This document shows positions 59,401-64,000 of a stretch of DNA of 64,000 nucleotides, piece after piece. Source of the stretch: Hyaloscypha bicolor E. Its lineage: Eukaryota > Ascomycota > Leotiomycetes > Helotiales > Hyaloscyphaceae. How positions within the stretch are numbered: position 1 is the stretch's first letter; each line of letters opens with the position of its first letter. The notes beneath the pieces are model-generated. The model saw nothing but the letters and a program-made list of their open reading frames with translations, was not told where the DNA came from and did not search any database. Both the position numbers and the translations under genes were made by a program. The stretch spans positions 2,454,442-2,518,441 of the forward strand of contig NW_020194619.1 of NCBI RefSeq assembly GCF_002865645.1, in the 5' to 3' direction.

Positions 59401-60618
59401 AAAAATTAATAAACTAGAGGTAATTACTAGTTAACTTTATATAAGAAAAAGACTAGTATAAAAAAAAGCTATAAAATAGAGATATAAATAGACAGATATC
59501 CAGAAATACTATAAATTCCTATTAGGAAAACTATATAAAAGCTAATATTAAGGCTTTCTTTTGTTTTTAGTCTATAGTAATTAATTATAACTTATTAGAA
59601 TTAAGAATCCTGCCCTATTTATAGGCAAAGATAATTATTAGATTAATAATTAGATATTTAATATAAGAAATAAACTAATATAGAACTTCTCTAAATTTAA
59701 TAGCAAACTACTAAAAATTACTTATATAATATAACTAGTTACCGGAAAGGCCCGTAATTTTATCTATAATTAACTAGAATCTAGATTAGTTAGATAAATC
59801 TCGATTATTAAATAGATTTTTAAGATTCTCTAATAAGCTTATAATAAAAGCAAAGAAATAGAATACTAGAAAGTAAAAGAAATATATTAGTATCTAAAGC
59901 AAAGAAATAAGCTATTTCTAGTATTTTAGATAGAGTTTACTTATTTAATAATAAAACTAAGAAAGTTACTAGATAATTAATATAATAATTCAATAGATAA
60001 AATAAATCTCGAGCTATTTAAGAGCTTAGGTAATAAGAAATTCAATATATCTAGAGATTTTACTAAATAGTATATAGAATAAAAAAGCTGGCTTCTTTTA
60101 ATTAAGAACTAGTAATTCCAGGAAAAATAACTAGTAGAAACCATTTGCTATTAAATATTATTCCGGGCTAGAAAGCCTGCCAGAATTCAAAAAGCTATAG
60201 TAAACTTATATCTAGTAAATTAATTATAATAAACGGTATTTCTATAGCTAAAGGAAGTAATCTGCCGGGAATTCGAAAAGAAATTAAACTAATCCGAGAA
60301 TCTCTATTATTATACCTATAAAAAAACAGGGGCATATAAATAGGGCCTAATCTAATATTAATAAGGTCATATCTATTAAAGAGAATTATTTAGAAAAAGC
60401 TAATAATTTAGAAACAGATAATAAGAATACTAATTTTAAAATATTATCTAATAAAAAATATAATATTAATAAATTAAGAAAAGCCTAATTCTAGATATAA
60501 AAATAACTTTCCTAGAATAAGAACTTTACTAAGGACTTATAGATTTCATTTAGCTAATTAATAAAAACTAGTTTCTTATTAAATATAGAATATACTAGAA
60601 AGGCAAAACTATAATTTT

Positions 60619-60811
60619 TGTTACGAGGCCTGGCTCTGGGCTTGGAAAGCAGGGTAGAGTGGCTCTTATTCCGATAATACTAAACTAAGGAGAGAAGAAT
60701 ATACAAGTGTATGCGAACGCCAGGTAAGCATGCGAACCAGCCTAGCCCAATATAGCCTAGCATACCACGTGCAGGGAGCACGTGACAGCCATGGAGCGTA
60801 TAACCATAACA
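60619..60811 (-). mobile_element. Solo LTR of the TGTTACG group
   Basis: 193 bp from TGTTACGAGG to CCATAACA, with a perfect 5-bp target duplication ATTTT (60614-60618, 60812-60816). It shares CTGGGCTTGGAAAGCAGGG and GTAGAGTGGCTCTTA with the reverse complement of 14803-14985. It is GC-balanced inside RIP-mutated DNA, so it is younger than its surroundings. Confidence 0.9.
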
Positions 60812-62189
60812 ATTTTCTAATATTTAATAAATACTAGAATAAATACATATATTCTAATTAACTAAAAATATATTTGCCTTTTAATAAAAGTACTATAAAT
60901 GCCCTTATATAAACTCAAAATCCCTATTTCATTAAAAGATTTCAATGAATAATCTAGTAAAGTTATTTAATATCTAATTACTTTAAACCTAGCTATTAAT
61001 TAGTATTTCTAAACTCGATAATACTTGCTTATTACTAATCTTGGCTCTTATAATATAATCTTAAAAAAGAAATAGCTAGTAAAATATAATATTTTATTAG
61101 ACTATTAATAGAATTAACTTTACTAGCTAAAAAAACTATAAGATAAATTAGCCGGACTTTATTTAGAAAATCTAATATTTTAATAGGAAATATTAAAAGA
61201 ATAGTTATTCTAAAGATATTCTAATTAGAATCCTAAAAGAAACTAGTAAAGCTAGACTAGAGAAATAAAAGAATATGCTTTTTATTTTTTTATAAGATCT
61301 TTTTATAAGAAAAGCCAAATATTAGACAAGAAAAAAAAGCTAGATCTTAATACTTTTAAAACAGGCAAGTTACTAGACTATTTCTGTTATTTTATTAGAA
61401 TAGCTACTTTCTAATTAAATACTAGAGATTCTAGTAACTTAATCGGATTAGTTATTATTAATAAAATTAATTATATACTTGAAAAATAGAATTATAAATT
61501 AAAGAAATATTTATTATTACTTATAGTAATTAGATAACTAATATTATAGCCCATTAGATATTATATTTAAACTAGTAATCTAATATATTCTCTAGATATA
61601 AATAAATTAGATATTCTTAATAATATATTATTTTTTAATTCCAAAGAACTTTAAGAACTCGGGGTATTTCTTTCTATATAGCTATATAATATAGCTAGAG
61701 TATTTTCCAAGAAAGTAGTAAATAAGTTTCTTTAGTTTTAATTCTTTAATTATAAGTTCTATTTTAATAAACCAGATCCCTTAATAAAAATAGCCTATTT
61801 TTATAAAATAAGCTCTAGTAAACTCGAAAAAATAAAAGAGTATTTTATTAAAAACCTAAAAAAGAATTTTATTAAGTTATTTAAATTCCTCTTTTTATTA
61901 CTGGTTTTATTTATTAAAAAGAAAAATAGTAGTCTATAATTTTATTTTAATTATTAATAGCTAAATACTAGAATAAAAAAGAATTACTATTTCCTATTAT
62001 TTATTACTAAAATACTTAACTAATTAGCTAAATTATTAGTATTTACTAAATTAGATATTTAATATACTTTTAATTAAATTCGTATAAAGCTAATTTTTAT
62101 AATATAAGTAGTTTTTAAAACAAGATATAAATTCTTTAAACTAATAATTCTATTATTTAAATTCTATAATAATCTAGTAACTTTCTAAT

Positions 62190-62760
62190 AATATATTAAT
62201 ATTATTCTAATAAACTATTTAGATAACTTTTATTTAGCCTATATTAATAATATATTTATTTTATCTAAGAATAAAAGAAAATTTTTAATAATATATTAGA
62301 ATAGTTTTATAAAAGTTTTAGAATACCGGATTATAAATTAATATTTATAAATATAAATTTAAAGTTTCTAAAATAATATTTTTAGGATTTATTATTTTGA
62401 ATTAAGATATATAAATAAATTTTACTAAAACTTTAATTATCTAAAATTAGTACTAATTTATAATAAAAAGAAAAACATAATTATTTTTAGGCTTTTATAA
62501 CTTCTATTATAGATTTATTTAAGCCTATAAATATATTTCTTATTTTCTGAATTATTTAACTAAAAAGAATATTTTATTAAAGTTTATATTTAATAAAATC
62601 TAGCTAGATATCTTTAATTAGCTTAAGAATTTACTTTTCTCTATTCTAATATTTCTTTATTTTAAATATAATAGAGAAATCTGTCTAAAAACTAATTATT
62701 TAAATCTAGCTATTATAAATATACTTTTTTAAAAAAGTCTAGAAAATAAATAATAATATC
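62190..62760 (+). pseudogene. Gypsy reverse transcriptase relic
   Basis: The plus strand shows NYLDNFYLAYINNIFILSK (usual YLDDFVxxYLDDILIFSK), a FRIYYF stretch near the usual LGFIIS, and a region like the FL.F.NFYR.FI block, all with stops. Catalytic Asp pairs read as Asn. It is inactive. Confidence 0.7.
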
Positions 62761-64000
62761 TAATTATATTCTATTTTAAAGCTTTTTAAGAAATTAAAAG
62801 CTATTACTAAATTTATAATAAAGAACTTCTTATTATTATTCAAGAACTTTAGAAATAGTAAGTAAAACTAATTAGCTTATTATAGAAAAGAAACTATAAT
62901 AAAACAAAAACCTATATAAAGTATACTAGAATATAAAATATAACTTAATAATAAAATAATAAGATTAAAAGTATAAATAGTAAAGTATAAATAATATATA
63001 ATATATAAAAGCTTAATTAATTAAATATTAAAAAGGAATTATTTTCTAGAATTATAGAAAAACTAGCTTTCTTATATAATTTCTATAAGTTATATATAAA
63101 AGGCTGCAGTTTTTACTATATAACCAAAATCTTAAAACTACTAAAATAATATAATTTTTAGAGAATATAGCCTGCTATATTATATCCGATTTTCTATTTA
63201 TTTATACTTATTTCTTAAATACTAAAACTAATAGAAAAATTCTATTTAGAGTCTAAAATAATAAAATAATTAGGATTATTCTTTATTAGCTAATCTAATT
63301 TCTTTTTAATATATCTAAAATAAGATCTATTACCTTTAAATAATCTCATTTTATATTTCCGAACTTGTTTAAAAGTAATTCAAATCTATTTAGCTATATT
63401 TTTATACTAAATCTAGTATAGTTCTCTATATTAATTAGTATTTGCCTTTAACTATTACTTAATTTCTGCTTTTATTACTAGATATTAAAGAGGCTTATTA
63501 TAATAAATTATATTATAAATTATATTATAAATTATATTATAAATTATATTATAAATTATATTAATATATTCTAAATAAATAGCTCTTTTAAATTTTGTAT
63601 TATTTATAATATTCTTAAATTAACCTTTAATAGAAAAGAAAAGCTCTAGATAAAAGATTTTAATAACTTTATAAGAAACTTTATTTTCGTATATTCTATT
63701 TTTAATAATAACTAGACTTATTAGAATTATAGTAAAACGCCTATTAAATAGCAAATTATTATTAAGCTATTTTTCGGCTTTTATATTATTCGAGAATTAT
63801 TACTTATTTATAATTCTGGACTTATAGATTATTTAGCTAAAGGCATTTTTTTATCTAGTTAAATAAACTATATTCCAAGTCTTTTCTTTTATTATCTTTA
63901 ATAAATACTCGCTTATTTCCTTAGTTACTTCTAGCTTAAAATTATTAGAAATAGAGAAATAATTAATATTTTTAAAAAACTTGTTATTAAAGGTAATAGC

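Larger units (their letters stand above)
56640..64000 (+). mobile_element. RIP-degraded gypsy element(s)
   Basis: AT-rich and without open frames. A Gag zinc-knuckle-like stretch (YYTYKKTGAYK for CxxCxxxGHxxxxC) lies near 60315, and a gypsy RT lies at about 62190-62760 on the plus strand, giving gag-to-pol order on the plus strand. The element appears to run beyond the window. A solo LTR is inserted at 60619. LTRs of this element were not found. Confidence 0.6.

Noticed and set aside
63090..63180. Similarity to the copia 3' end near 14340-14440
   Set aside because: Only a short, strongly AT-rich resemblance next to a gypsy RT; not enough to call another copia copy.

Overview
The window looks like a piece of a filamentous ascomycete (Pezizomycotina) genome; a leotiomycete-like relative is possible but I cannot name the genus. 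The evidence is short introns (52-203 bp) with GT..AG ends and CTAAC/CTAAT-type branch sites, typical fungal gene families (flavin monooxygenase, HET domain, PEBP-like GPI protein, fungal-specific transcription factor, CorA-like membrane protein), and a sharp alternation between GC-balanced gene islands and very AT-rich blocks. The AT-rich blocks are old transposons in which CpA has become TpA on both strands and CAA/CAG codons have become stops. This is the signature of repeat-induced point mutation (RIP).

Layout. 1-15.0 kb: AT-rich nest. A Ty1/copia element (1660-15003, TSD AGTAC) was split by a Ty3/gypsy element (2363-9055, minus strand, TSD ATACC), and its 3' LTR was hit by a solo LTR (14803-14985, TSD ATTAC). 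15.6-31.5 kb: gene island with a broken unknown gene, an intact seven-exon flavin monooxygenase, a three-exon SUR7/claudin-like membrane protein, a HET-domain pseudogene killed by three Gln-to-stop changes, a six-exon CorA-like membrane protein with a probable GC-AG intron, and a broken multi-pass membrane protein gene. Small non-autonomous DNA transposons lie between them. 31.5-34.9 kb: AT-rich nest of three elements. 34.9-39.5 kb: a 3' remnant of a FluG/DUF3435-type C2H2 gene and an intact single-exon 839-residue gene with a HicA-like C-terminus. 39.5-44.1 kb: degraded copia copies on the minus strand. 44.1-49.7 kb: second gene island, with a transcription factor and a PEBP-like secreted protein transcribed divergently, plus two more FluG-type C-terminal remnants. 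49.7-55.5 kb: a RIP-degraded Helitron whose Rep/Pif1 frame can still be read. 55.5-64 kb: AT-rich gypsy-derived sequence with two more solo LTRs.

The intact genes do not form an obvious pathway. The intact coding genes are the monooxygenase, the SUR7-like protein, the CorA-like protein, the 839-residue protein, the transcription factor and the PEBP-like protein. The window is mainly a record of layered transposition followed by RIP, with nonsense changes of RIP type also found in neighbouring single genes. No tRNA, rRNA or CRISPR array was found. All family names come from reading the sequence; no searches were run.
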